DNA from: DATIXJ01 sp035518715
GTDB lineage: Bacteria > Bacteroidota > Ignavibacteria > UBA10030 > SZUA-254
Assembly (NCBI GenBank): GCA_035518715.1
Contig: DATIXJ010000050.1
Span: 1-39,644 of the forward strand
Reading direction: 5' to 3'
Length of the DNA: 39,644 bases
Shown: in pieces, positions 30,928-38,730 of the stretch
Layout: each line of letters opens with the position of its first letter
Position numbering within the stretch: position 1 is the stretch's first letter
Program-made: the position numbers and the translations under genes
The notes under the pieces: model-generated
Told to the model about the DNA's origin: nothing
Database searches by the model: none
What the model saw: the letters and a program-made list of their open reading frames with translations, nothing else

Positions 30928-33108
30928 CTACTTGCCCGCTCCCCGCTGCATCAGGACTTTCCGGACAGAATTCAGAAGGTCCTGAGGATTATACGGTTTG
31001 AGAACGAACTCGGAGATGCCGTTGCGCGCCTCACGTTCCTTCACCAGCGGATCGAAATACCCGCTCGCTACGATCGCCTTCAGGGAAGGATTGATCTCCT
31101 TCATCTTCGAGATTGAATTCCATCCGTCCAGAACCGGGAGCCCCGTATCGGAGACGACAAGGGCGATCTGGTTCGCATTCTGACGGTAGGTCTCGTATGC
31201 TTCCAGCCCGTCCTTTGCCGTCAGAACATGGTATCCTTTCTCTTCCAGCAGTGATTTGAGATGATCGAGAAGAACCTGCTCGTCTTCAACCACGAGTATC
31301 AGCTCGTGCCCATCCTGGCGTACCTGTGAAGTATCCTTCAATGGCCGGGTAGAAGCGGCCTCGTGGAGAAGGTTCGGGAGGAAGATGCGAAACGTCGTCC
31401 CGATACCGATCGCGCTTTCCACATCAATGAACCCGCGGTGCGCCTTCACAATTCCATAGACCACGGCCAGACCAAGCCCGGTGCCTTTCCCTTTTTCCTT
31501 TGTGGTGAAAAACGGCTCGAAGACCCGTGAGCGGATGTGTTCCGCCATTCCCATTCCCGTATCGGTCACAGAAATGCTGACATACGATCCTTCGACGACC
31601 TCGGCAATCGTTTTCTGTACTTCCGCACCCGTAACGACAGAACTCCGGATGGTGATCTGACCTCCGTTCGGGAGGACGTCGCGCGCATTCACGCAGAGAT
31701 TGAGCAGAACCTGGTGCAGCTGGTTCCGGTCTGCGGAGATACGCGGCAGATTCGAATCGGTCACCACGTTGAAAACAACCGTCTTCGGAAAGGTGAGCGA
31801 GAGCATCTTCACCACTTCGTTGATGAGTGCATTTACATCAACCGGTTTGAACTGTACCTCCGTTTTCCGCGCAAAGGTCAGGATCTGCTGAACGAGCCCT
31901 GTCCCGCGGTCGATCGCCTGTTTGTTGATATCGAGGATCTGTTCGACACGCTGGCGGTCGCCGATATTTTTCAGCAGTGAGGTGGTGTTTACCAGGAGAA
32001 TCTGCAGGATGTTGTTGAAGTCGTGGGCGATCCCGCCCGCGAGCGTTCCCAGACTTTCCATCTTCTGTGCCTGGCGAAGCTGATCCTCGAGTTTCCGGTG
32101 CTCGGTCATGTCCCGTGCGATACCGGCAAAGCCGGAGATTTCCTTCCCGAACATCATCGGAGCAAACGAAAAGTTCAATGGAATGCGCTGCCCGCTTTTG
32201 GTGATCATCTCCGAATCAAAATAGCTTTGCTTCATTTTCTGGTGAATCACCAGTTCCCGGTATTGGCTGAGGTATTCCTTCTGTTCGAGCAAGTCCCCGA
32301 GTTTTTTTCCGATAAGTTCCTGAGCTTTGTATCCCAGGAGCGGTGTCACGGCACCCTGGATGGTTTCGATCTGGAACTGATCGTTCGTTGTGAGCAGGAT
32401 ATCGTTGACCACGGCAAGCGACGACCTGAGCGCGTCATAGAGCGTGCTGACCACGATCTTGTGACGGAAGATAAAATAGACCGCGATCACAATCGCCAGC
32501 GTACAGGAGAAATAATACCACTGCCAGCCGAGATGCAGAATATTGAAGAAGACCGAATCGGTGAATGGTCCCGGCAGCACCAGGAGGAGAAGCACAAAAC
32601 AGACAAAGAGAATATTGGCTTTTCCCGCCTTCTCATAAAATCCGCGGGCGCTCTCATACAACATGGCGATCCCGATGGCGAAGAAGATCGTCATCCATGT
32701 CAGGTAGAAGATATATCCGCTTTCGGTAACATGACCCGTATCGCTCAGCGGCGTGGCGATGAAATGGAGCAGGACGATGGCGTAGCTCAACAGACCGACA
32801 CTGTAGATCGCACCGATAACGCTCTTTGATTTGAGGATTTCATAGCGCCGGACAAAAATGACAATAAAATGCAGAAAGAAAAAGGGAAGAAGCGCGTAGA
32901 CGAAAATGGCGATGTGGTAGAGCATCGACCAGAGGAGCGGACTTATCTGATAACTCAGAAAATAGGCGGCAGTCCCGAGAAAGAGGAGACAGGAGACGCA
33001 GAAGAAATAGAACTGGCTGAGAATGTTATGCCGGGATTTGGCGAGAACGAAGAGCGCAATGATGAGATTGGCTGCGGCATATCCCAAAATAACCATTGTG
33101 TACAGCAT
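30928..33108 (-). CDS. Hybrid sensor histidine kinase (membrane, PAS, HisKA, HATPase, receiver)
   Basis: A 726-residue hybrid kinase. Residues 1-215 hold about seven hydrophobic spans, a 7TM-like input module. A PAS domain (about 230-335) with the end motif GFAGIARDMTEHRKL is followed by the dimerisation domain with the phospho-accepting His362 in GGIAHDFNN, the ATPase domain (NLCVNARDVLPNGG, DTGMGM, FEPFFTTKEKGKGTGLGLAVVYG) and a C-terminal receiver with Asp654 in VVSDTGLPVLDG and the Lys in FVLKPYNP. No DNA-binding output is present. The gene follows the coiled-coil receiver gene by 100 bases and may be its partner; a link to the purine operon next door is only suggested by proximity. Confidence 0.93.
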   Translation of the reverse strand: MLYTMVILGYAAANLIIALFVLAKSRHNILSQFYFFCVSCLLFLGTAAYFLSYQISPLLWSMLYHIAIFVYALLPFFFLHFIVIFVRRYEILKSKSVIGAIYSVGLLSYAIVLLHFIATPLSDTGHVTESGYIFYLTWMTIFFAIGIAMLYESARGFYEKAGKANILFVCFVLLLLVLPGPFTDSVFFNILHLGWQWYYFSCTLAIVIAVYFIFRHKIVVSTLYDALRSSLAVVNDILLTTNDQFQIETIQGAVTPLLGYKAQELIGKKLGDLLEQKEYLSQYRELVIHQKMKQSYFDSEMITKSGQRIPLNFSFAPMMFGKEISGFAGIARDMTEHRKLEDQLRQAQKMESLGTLAGGIAHDFNNILQILLVNTTSLLKNIGDRQRVEQILDINKQAIDRGTGLVQQILTFARKTEVQFKPVDVNALINEVVKMLSLTFPKTVVFNVVTDSNLPRISADRNQLHQVLLNLCVNARDVLPNGGQITIRSSVVTGAEVQKTIAEVVEGSYVSISVTDTGMGMAEHIRSRVFEPFFTTKEKGKGTGLGLAVVYGIVKAHRGFIDVESAIGIGTTFRIFLPNLLHEAASTRPLKDTSQVRQDGHELILVVEDEQVLLDHLKSLLEEKGYHVLTAKDGLEAYETYRQNANQIALVVSDTGLPVLDGWNSISKMKEINPSLKAIVASGYFDPLVKEREARNGISEFVLKPYNPQDLLNSVRKVLMQRGAGK

Positions 33109-33121
33109 ACGTCAGTCTCCT

Positions 33122-33138
33122 CTCACCGTTCCGGTGAG
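33122..33138 (-). promoter_or_regulatory. Leader hairpin next to kinase ribosome-binding site
   Basis: CTCACCG (33122-33128) and CGGTGAG (33132-33138) form a perfect seven-base stem with a three-base loop. On the minus strand the stem ends directly against GAGGAG, the ribosome-binding site of the sensor kinase, so the structure may tune its translation. Confidence 0.4.
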
Positions 33139-33208
33139 CCGCCCGATGGATACTCCTCCGTACTTCCCGGTTCCGCTTTCCTCCAATTATCCGGGGTGAG
33201 GGGCAAAT

Positions 33209-35281
33209 TCAGTTTTGAAAGATGCTCCGGTATCGTTTTAATTTACCCTCGATGACTGCGAACAGGAGTTCCGGATCAACCGGCTTGGTGAGATAATCAT
33301 CAACGCCGAGCTGCACTCCTGATCGGACAATCACGCCTTCCTCGAGAGAACTCATAAAAACAAACGGTACATGCCGCAACTGCGGCTCCGCCTGCACCGC
33401 CTTGAAAAATTTGAACCCATCCAGCTCTTCATTGTCGAATTTGATGTCGCTGAGGATAAAATCCACCGCATTCGATCTGAGTTTGTCGAGCGCGGCATCC
33501 ACCGTCGGCGCCGGGATCACGGCGTAACCGTTATCCGAGAGGAGTTTTTCCAGCGTCTCCAGTAACAGAAGATCATCCTCGACCACCAGGATGCGTGCCC
33601 TCGCCGTCATCTGCTGGAACCGCGAGAAAATGAACGGCTCGAGCCGCTTCACTTCCCCCTCGGATACGCCGAACTGCTGTTTCAACGCTTCGAGCGTTTC
33701 CGGACGCCGCGGATCCAGTTCACCCGTCAGGATCTTCCGTTCCACATTCTCAACATAAAGATCGAGACGGACATCGGATTCAACTGCCAGATGCTCGTCG
33801 AACGAGAGTTCCAGCAGTTCCTTCAGCTCCATCATCATCCGTGCGTCTTTGACCGTTGGTTGACCGTTCGTGTAGCACGATCTGACCTTCTTGCGGTAAA
33901 AATCGATCCGGTCCTCTTTTCTTTCCGGAACCGTCGCGCCGAGAAGCTCCATCTTATGATCATATTCGCTTGCAACGCGCTTCAGCCGGTTGAGAAATGC
34001 CACTTCCATTTGTGCGCGCATTTCCGAGCGAACAGTCTGCAGTTTCTCGTTCTGCTGTTTCAGCTGCAGCTGATACTGTTCCTCCACCTTCTTCAGGTCC
34101 ACCTCAAACGACGATTGGGCTTCCTGGAGGATCTTCTTTCGCTCGGCATCGAGTTCCTGCTCATATTTCCGGCGATATTCTTCCTCCAGCTCCTGGCGAA
34201 GGACAAGCCGGCGCTTCTCGAAGACTTCCGATTCGCGCTTGCGGATTTCTTCCACCTCGTGCTCGATCTTCTGCTCGCTTTCCTTGCTCAGGCGGCGCTG
34301 TTCGGTATGGAAAGATTCCTGGAGCGACGCTTTGGCTGCATCGAACTGCTGCTGAAGCTGTGCTTTTTCCTTCTCAAACTTCTCCCTCAGTTCTGACATC
34401 ACCTGCTTGCGGATCTCTTCTTTCTCCAACTGCTGCTGTTTTGTCGACTGATCGTGGAAAACCGTTTCGGCTTTCCGCAGAGCATCGAGAAGTTTGTGCT
34501 CATACGCTTCTTTAAGCTCTTTCTCGCGGCCCTGGAACGATTCGCGCTCACGACCGACGAGTGCATTTTCCTCTTCCTTGATGCGCTCCCGGAGCTGACG
34601 AACTTCCTGGTCATGCTGTTCGGCAAGCTGCTTCCGCATTCCCTGCTCGAGGAACGCAATCTCCTCTTTGTACTGCTTCTCGAGGCGTTCTTCGGATTTG
34701 GCGATTTCCTTCTGAAGCTGCTGCTGATAATCTGCCTCGAGCTGTTCGCGCGTGGCGGCGATCTGCTGATCGACCTGCTGTTTCAGCATCTGGCGCTGGG
34801 AGTCGATCTTTGCACGCTCATCGTCGAGGATCTTCTGGGCAAGCTGCTCGGCTTTCTGGAGCTCCTGCGTGAACTTCTGCTTATATTCGTCTTCGACGCG
34901 TGTTCTGACTTCCTGTTCGATCTCTGCCTGTGAAGGCCCCGGCAGCGGCTCGACGGGCATCGGCGGCGGCTGTTCATGTTCCAACTTCGGCGCTTCGACC
35001 CGCGGCGCCTCGGGAATGATGTGCGGCATCCCGCCCTTTTTATGCTCAAACAGCGCTATGCGCTCTTCAAAGGCAACGATGAACGGATTGTTCGGATAGA
35101 TCTTCTTGGCTTCCGCCATCTGCGTTTTGGCAAGGTCGAACTGACGCTCGACGATGTACTTGTCGGCCTGGCGGAGCAGCTGGCGGAATAATTTCTCGTT
35201 CTGCTCGCGCTCTGCGGAGGCAGCCACCGCTTCTTTCGAAGGCGGCTGTGCAGGTCCCTGCGGTGTAGTGCCGGAAGTCAT
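33209..35281 (-). CDS. Coiled-coil protein with C-terminal response-regulator receiver
   Basis: A 690-residue protein. The start (about residues 30-80) reads like a short helical repeat (KLFRQLLRQADKYIVERQFD and following, TPR-like). A Pro/Glu linker to about 125 leads into a very long Gln/Glu/Lys/Arg-rich coiled coil to about residue 440. A conserved helical region containing RKKVRSCYTNGQPT and DPRRPETLEALKQQFGVSE precedes the receiver, which begins at RILVVEDDLLLLETLEKLL and has the phospho-accepting Asp612 in FILSDIKFD, the Ser of FVFMSSLEEG and Lys in YLTKPVDP. No output domain follows. It could be a cytoskeletal or polar scaffold under phosphorelay control. The gene product is not one I recognise by name. 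Confidence 0.82.
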   Translation of the reverse strand: MTSGTTPQGPAQPPSKEAVAASAEREQNEKLFRQLLRQADKYIVERQFDLAKTQMAEAKKIYPNNPFIVAFEERIALFEHKKGGMPHIIPEAPRVEAPKLEHEQPPPMPVEPLPGPSQAEIEQEVRTRVEDEYKQKFTQELQKAEQLAQKILDDERAKIDSQRQMLKQQVDQQIAATREQLEADYQQQLQKEIAKSEERLEKQYKEEIAFLEQGMRKQLAEQHDQEVRQLRERIKEEENALVGRERESFQGREKELKEAYEHKLLDALRKAETVFHDQSTKQQQLEKEEIRKQVMSELREKFEKEKAQLQQQFDAAKASLQESFHTEQRRLSKESEQKIEHEVEEIRKRESEVFEKRRLVLRQELEEEYRRKYEQELDAERKKILQEAQSSFEVDLKKVEEQYQLQLKQQNEKLQTVRSEMRAQMEVAFLNRLKRVASEYDHKMELLGATVPERKEDRIDFYRKKVRSCYTNGQPTVKDARMMMELKELLELSFDEHLAVESDVRLDLYVENVERKILTGELDPRRPETLEALKQQFGVSEGEVKRLEPFIFSRFQQMTARARILVVEDDLLLLETLEKLLSDNGYAVIPAPTVDAALDKLRSNAVDFILSDIKFDNEELDGFKFFKAVQAEPQLRHVPFVFMSSLEEGVIVRSGVQLGVDDYLTKPVDPELLFAVIEGKLKRYRSIFQN

Positions 35282-35357
35282 GGTCTTATTGAACGAATCT
35301 CCTCTTTCTTTTCAAAACCCTCAGTGCCTACACGCACAAAAAACTCTAATTTCCGAC

Positions 35358-35375
35358 GGAATATATGAATATTCC
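35358..35375. repeat. Inverted repeat overlapping putative promoter
   Basis: GGAATAT (35358-35364) and ATATTCC (35369-35375) are perfect inverted copies with a four-base centre. The repeat covers the downstream element of the predicted minus-strand promoter, as an operator would; AT-rich context makes chance possible. Confidence 0.35.
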
Positions 35376-35387
35376 TTATAAAATCAA
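35360..35387 (-). promoter_or_regulatory. Putative promoter for the coiled-coil receiver gene
   Basis: On the minus strand TTGATT (35387-35382) and TATATT (35365-35360) are 16 bases apart, 80-105 bases before the start codon at 35281, in an AT-rich divergent intergenic region. Confidence 0.4.
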
Positions 35388-35436
35388 ATGGATGAAGTCA
35401 TTAGGAACGTCATTTAAATCAAATCATTCGAAGAAT

Positions 35437-35468
35437 TTGACAATGATAAGCGGAAGATGTACCTTTTC
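35437..35468 (+). promoter_or_regulatory. Putative promoter for the SPOR protein gene
   Basis: TTGACA (35437-35442) and TACCTT (35460-35465) are exactly 17 bases apart; TTTC continues the downstream element. The same pair and spacing occur upstream of the T9SS protein gene, which raises confidence. Confidence 0.55.
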
Positions 35469-35503
35469 ACAACAAAAGCTGAGGTTTATAGGAGGATTTT
35501 AGA

Positions 35504-36214
35504 ATGAAAACCGCTTGTTTCTGTCTTTTCATCGTTCTTTTCCTCATTGCGTCTCTTCCGACCCGATTGAACTCACAAACGTATGAGCAGACGATACACA
35601 GTTTTGTCCGTCAGATTGCAGAAGGGAAGAGCGATGCGGTTGCTCCCCAGGTTGCTTCACTGCGCCAGCAATATCCGCTTACTCCGGGCGTGATGTATGT
35701 TGAAGGTTTGATCACGGCGGATGGGAAGGAAGCGATCCATTATTTCACGGTGATTGCCGACAGCTCGCCGCAGAATCCGTGGCGAGCCGATGCGCTGGCA
35801 AGGATGGTGGAATTGCTGCGGGCATCAGGTTCTGACAAGGATGCCTCTGTCCGTCTTGCCCAGCTCCGGAGTGAATATCCCAAATCGGGATATATCACGA
35901 CCTCCTATTTTCAGACGCCGCAATTTGCAAACGACCGAACGCTCACACGCGTTGCATCCGGGACGGAATATTCGATACAGGTTGGAGCATTTGCGAAGAA
36001 GACGAATGCCGAGAAGTTGTGCAAGAAGATCAAAGCCGGCGGATACAAGGCAGAGGTTCTTGAAAATCTTTTAGATGGAAAAAACCTGCTCTATCTCGTT
36101 TGGGTAGGATCGTATTTATCGCCCGAAGCAGCGGATAAGGATCTGGCCGGTATAAAGACGAAGTACAGAATTGCGGGAGTATTACGGCCGAGGACGGCGT
36201 GGAAGAAGTGGTGA
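35504..36214 (+). CDS. Secreted SPOR-domain protein
   Basis: A 236-residue protein and the only clear plus-strand gene. A signal peptide (MKTACFCLFIVLFLIASLPT and a few more residues) is followed by a helical TPR-like region (about 30-130) with MYVEGLITADGKEAIHYF, then a C-terminal SPOR domain (about 155-232) beginning EYSIQVGAFAKKTNAEKL and including YLVWVGSYLS. SPOR domains bind glycan strands stripped of stem peptides at division sites. AGGAGG eight bases before the ATG, a good promoter upstream and a strong terminator downstream mark it as a single-gene unit. It may act in cell division or envelope maintenance. Confidence 0.92.
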   Translation: MKTACFCLFIVLFLIASLPTRLNSQTYEQTIHSFVRQIAEGKSDAVAPQVASLRQQYPLTPGVMYVEGLITADGKEAIHYFTVIADSSPQNPWRADALARMVELLRASGSDKDASVRLAQLRSEYPKSGYITTSYFQTPQFANDRTLTRVASGTEYSIQVGAFAKKTNAEKLCKKIKAGGYKAEVLENLLDGKNLLYLVWVGSYLSPEAADKDLAGIKTKYRIAGVLRPRTAWKKW

Positions 36215-36260
36215 GGGGAGTACCTTCGAGCAGATAGAATCAGATTCTTTTACCTATTGA

Positions 36261-36295
36261 AAAGAGGCAACGTTGTGGGTTGTCTCTTTTTTTTA
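36261..36295 (+). terminator. Rho-independent terminator of the SPOR gene
   Basis: An 11-base stem, AAAGAGGCAAC (36261-36271) with GTTGTCTCTTT (36279-36289, one G-T pair), seven-base loop, followed by a run of T to 36294. It lies 47 bases after the stop codon. Confidence 0.88.
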
Positions 36296-36356
36296 TTTGG
36301 ATTGATAGTGATCAAACACCTGCCTTTTGGTGATATTCATTCCTGGTTCATCCTCA

Positions 36357-36512
36357 TCAAGGATTATACAGAAAACCAGCCATGATCTGTATTCCAATTG
36401 ATCGTGCGTCGGTGCCGAATTCGAAAAAATTGTCCTGACGGATATTTCTCAACCCATGGGAATATAGCGCATCACAGGCAAGAACAAATTGATGGGTACT
36501 GCTGAGTGACAT
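36357..36512 (-). pseudogene. Remnant of outer-membrane beta-barrel protein (C-terminal end)
   Basis: A 51-codon open frame from ATG 36512 to a double TGA. Its second half, ALYSHGLRNIRQDNFFEFG then ARSIGIQIMAGFLYN, looks like the last two strands of a PorT/OMP_b-brl_2 outer-membrane barrel, including the YxxGLxNI motif and an aromatic final strand. The rest of a barrel is absent, and the gene begins only about 17 bases after a TTGACA-N17-TACATT site, so this is likely a deletion remnant left behind a promoter. It may still be transcribed. Independent function as a 51-residue peptide is possible but less likely. Confidence 0.45.
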
Positions 36513-36528
36513 CCCCCGATGCAAGAGA

Positions 36529-36557
36529 AATGTAACGGATTAGCGCGGAATTGTCAA
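36529..36557 (-). promoter_or_regulatory. Putative promoter before the beta-barrel remnant
   Basis: On the minus strand TTGACA (36557-36552) and TACATT (36534-36529) are 17 bases apart, followed by TC. It matches the form of the sites at 35437 and 38209. Confidence 0.45.
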
Positions 36558-36581
36558 GCGATCATGGACCTGGTTTCCTCC

Positions 36582-36616
36582 ATAAAACAACATACCCCGG
36601 CACGTACGTGTCGGGG
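36582..36616 (-). terminator. Probable terminator of the T9SS cargo gene
   Basis: CCCCGGCACG (36595-36604) and CGTGTCGGGG (36607-36616) form a near-perfect GC-rich stem. On the minus strand it is followed by a T-rich ATGTTGTTTTA stretch and lies 26 bases after the stop codon at 36643. Confidence 0.6.
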
Positions 36617-36642
36617 CATGAACTCCGTTTCTACATTCCTTT

Positions 36643-38163
36643 CTATTTCAGAACCACGAGCTTTTTCGTGTCGGTAAAGTTGCCCGCAACGAGCCGGTAG
36701 AAATAGATTCCGCTCGGATATTTTTCAGCATTCCACCGCGCCACGTACTCTCCGGGCATCTTCACTTCATTCACCAGCGTAGCGACTTCCTGTCCGATCA
36801 GGTCATACACCCTGAGCACGACGCTGCTCTGATGCGGCACATCAAACCGGATCTCGGTGGAAGGATTGAACGGATTGGGATAATTCTGTTCCAGGCGGAA
36901 CTGCCGCGCAAGGAACGGCAGGGGATCGTGCACCGCAAGGACCGTCCCGTAGCTGTAGAGGTCGCGGTAGGAGTTCAGCCAGTTGTTGTTTTTCCAGATC
37001 TGGTAGTCAAACTCGGACCTGTTCCCGTTTCCGTCGTAGCTGTACGTGTAATGGGCCGAATTGATCCAGCTCCCGTTGAAATGCTGTGTCGTGACGGCGC
37101 TGTCGCGCCCCTTGAAATCGTACCAGGTCTGAGTGTTGCTGAAGTTCATCCAGCTGCCTCCGCTCCAGATCTGGAAGAGATTCTCGATCTGTCTCCCGGA
37201 CCCATCATAGGTATATGTATACATCTGGGAGTTTTGCCAGTCGGTAATCCAGGTCTGGTAGAGGAACTGCGTCAGCTGACCGCCCTTATAGGTATAGGTA
37301 TAGTTTCCGCTGTTATTCCAGGCGGAGCCGGACCACGTCTGGAAGACAAGATTGATGAGACTGTCGTTGACGTCATACGAATTGCTGTCCTTGGTCGTAT
37401 TCCTCCATGCGTTGGCGACCCAGCTCTGGGAAATGGACAGGAGCACCTTCTGCGACGAACCGTATGAATACGACGTATTACTGGAATTCACCCAGCCGGT
37501 GTCATTCCCCGTTTGGTAGAGCTGATATGTCAGCAGTCCGGAGGGATTGAACTGATACTGAAATCTGAAATTATTCTTCCAGGAAATTCCATTCCACGAC
37601 TCATAGCCGTACTCTATATCGTGGCCGGACGGGTCGTACTCATAATAGTAGCGCGTGCTATCGTGCCAGGTACCGCCGAACCAGTACTCGAAGAGCGTTT
37701 CCGTTTCCTTCCCGCTGCCATCGTAGCTGTAAACATCCCTCGACGAATATACCCAGCCGAGCGAGTCGCTCCATTCTTCGGTGACATAGGTCGTAGTCTT
37801 CCCGGTACTGCTGTCGAACGAATACGTGTACCGTTCCACAGACACCCACGTGGAATGAGTGGTATCCCATGTCTCGTAAATATATTGTGTGATCCTGTAG
37901 TCGTCGGGAGATTTCAGGCCCGGGATGGTAGCATCGACGATGCGGTGCAGGCCATCGGCATTGGTCGAGGGTCCGCCCGGGCGCTGATTTAAAGGCGGTG
38001 TCTGCGGAGGCGCCCATTCGAATTTCCAGGCATCCTGGGGTTGCAACACTTGCGAGCTGCTGGTTGCGAGTGTGGATTGTGAGGCGGATGGCTGTGCATC
38101 GGTGAAGGACGCGAGTGTGGACAAAAAAAGAACGACAGCAAAACCGGTGGCAAAGGGTTTCAT
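36643..38163 (-). CDS. Secreted tandem-repeat protein with type IX secretion sorting domain
   Basis: A 506-residue protein. A signal peptide (to about residue 23, TDA/QP) is followed from about residue 95 to 400 by roughly ten repeats of 33-36 residues rich in Trp, Tyr, Ser and Asn, with units such as SGGSWMNFS and a Y-T-Y-x-YDGSG turn. Residues 422-506 are a T9SS type A sorting domain: FRLEQNYPNPFNPSTEIRF at the start, VYDLIGQEVATLV, and GIYFYRLVAGNFTDTKKLVVLK at the end. It should cross the outer membrane by the Por system and be anchored or released. The Trp/Tyr repeats resemble YD-repeat-like beta hairpins. ATG 38163 has AGAGG six bases upstream; the open frame to 38232 is not needed. Confidence 0.88.
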   Translation of the reverse strand: MKPFATGFAVVLFLSTLASFTDAQPSASQSTLATSSSQVLQPQDAWKFEWAPPQTPPLNQRPGGPSTNADGLHRIVDATIPGLKSPDDYRITQYIYETWDTTHSTWVSVERYTYSFDSSTGKTTTYVTEEWSDSLGWVYSSRDVYSYDGSGKETETLFEYWFGGTWHDSTRYYYEYDPSGHDIEYGYESWNGISWKNNFRFQYQFNPSGLLTYQLYQTGNDTGWVNSSNTSYSYGSSQKVLLSISQSWVANAWRNTTKDSNSYDVNDSLINLVFQTWSGSAWNNSGNYTYTYKGGQLTQFLYQTWITDWQNSQMYTYTYDGSGRQIENLFQIWSGGSWMNFSNTQTWYDFKGRDSAVTTQHFNGSWINSAHYTYSYDGNGNRSEFDYQIWKNNNWLNSYRDLYSYGTVLAVHDPLPFLARQFRLEQNYPNPFNPSTEIRFDVPHQSSVVLRVYDLIGQEVATLVNEVKMPGEYVARWNAEKYPSGIYFYRLVAGNFTDTKKLVVLK

Positions 38164-38208
38164 GCTGAACCTCTGATGTGATGGTGGACGGGAGAAACGT
38201 GATTGAAA

Positions 38209-38237
38209 AAGGTAGCGATAGTTTTCCCACATGTCAA
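38209..38237 (-). promoter_or_regulatory. Putative promoter for the T9SS cargo gene
   Basis: On the minus strand TTGACA (38237-38232) and TACCTT (38214-38209), 17 bases apart, followed by TTTC. It matches the plus-strand site at 35437-35468 in both hexamers and in spacing, and gives a leader of about 40 bases to the chosen start at 38163. Confidence 0.6.
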
Positions 38238-38376
38238 GAGGTACGGAGGATATTCTCGGATTCGCCGAAAAGAGGAGGTTAGGGACTATCGGAGAAGCGT
38301 CAAATCAATCGAAATGAGAAGGTTATACGCAATGAAGCATCATCTCCAGAGGTGACGAACGCTTAACGAGGGCAAC

Positions 38377-38668
38377 TCACTTCCCCCAGTGGAACGGCGA
38401 GTACGAGAGCTTCAGCGGCTTGAGAAGCTTAATCACTTTGTCCACGTCTCATGTCGCGAGCACAACAAGAACGGGATCGACTGGAAGAGGGTACTTCCTA
38501 TTCACTCTCTCGAGTATGATATCCAGCCATAAACATCTTTACCAGACCCTTTCAGTTAGGACGATATACGGGTTGAATCTGTCAACATAGGCAACGATTC
38601 TTTTCGTCTGAGAGCCCACCGGTAGGTTGCAATTTGATCACGACTGAGAGCACCAATGCGAGTAGCAT
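38377..38668 (-). pseudogene. Decayed small gene, unidentified
   Basis: From ATG 38668 the minus strand reads a hydrophobic, signal-anchor-like segment (MLLALVLSVVIKLQPTGG). After a one-base frame change near 38605 it continues with protein-like sequence (RIVAYVDRFNPYIVLTERV), an in-frame TAA, then WLDIILERVNRKYPLPVDP and VLVVLAT, a TGA, and DVDKVIKLLKPLKLSY to a final TGA at 38377. Three consecutive segments in one frame with balanced composition suggest a gene of about 95 codons broken by one frameshift and two stops. I could not assign a family. A chance open stretch cannot be excluded. Confidence 0.35.
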
Positions 38669-38730
38669 TGGTTTAACGGTCACATCCGAAACGGGGTAAC
38701 CCTACGTCGTTTGAACGGTTACAGCTGACG

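Noticed and set aside
32023..32829. Plus-strand open frame of 268 codons
   Set aside because: Antisense to the hybrid sensor kinase; no domain or start signal.
34000..34900. Repetitive DNA in the coiled-coil gene as a tandem repeat or CRISPR
   Set aside because: The repetition is at the level of Gln/Glu/Lys codons only; units are neither equal in length nor separated by unique spacers.
36405..36425. GAATTCGGCAC string resembling a cloning adaptor
   Set aside because: The match to the known adaptor stops after eleven bases and lies inside an open frame with natural flanks, so contamination is not supported.
38377..38560. Plus-strand frame reading through 38352-38530
   Set aside because: About 60 codons open without a start signal, and the minus strand of the same stretch reads as more protein-like with hydrophobic periodicity.
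38653..38671. Hairpin CCAATGC/GCATTGG as terminator
   Set aside because: The stem is perfect but short, with only TTT after it on the plus strand and no gene ending there; on the minus strand no T-run follows.
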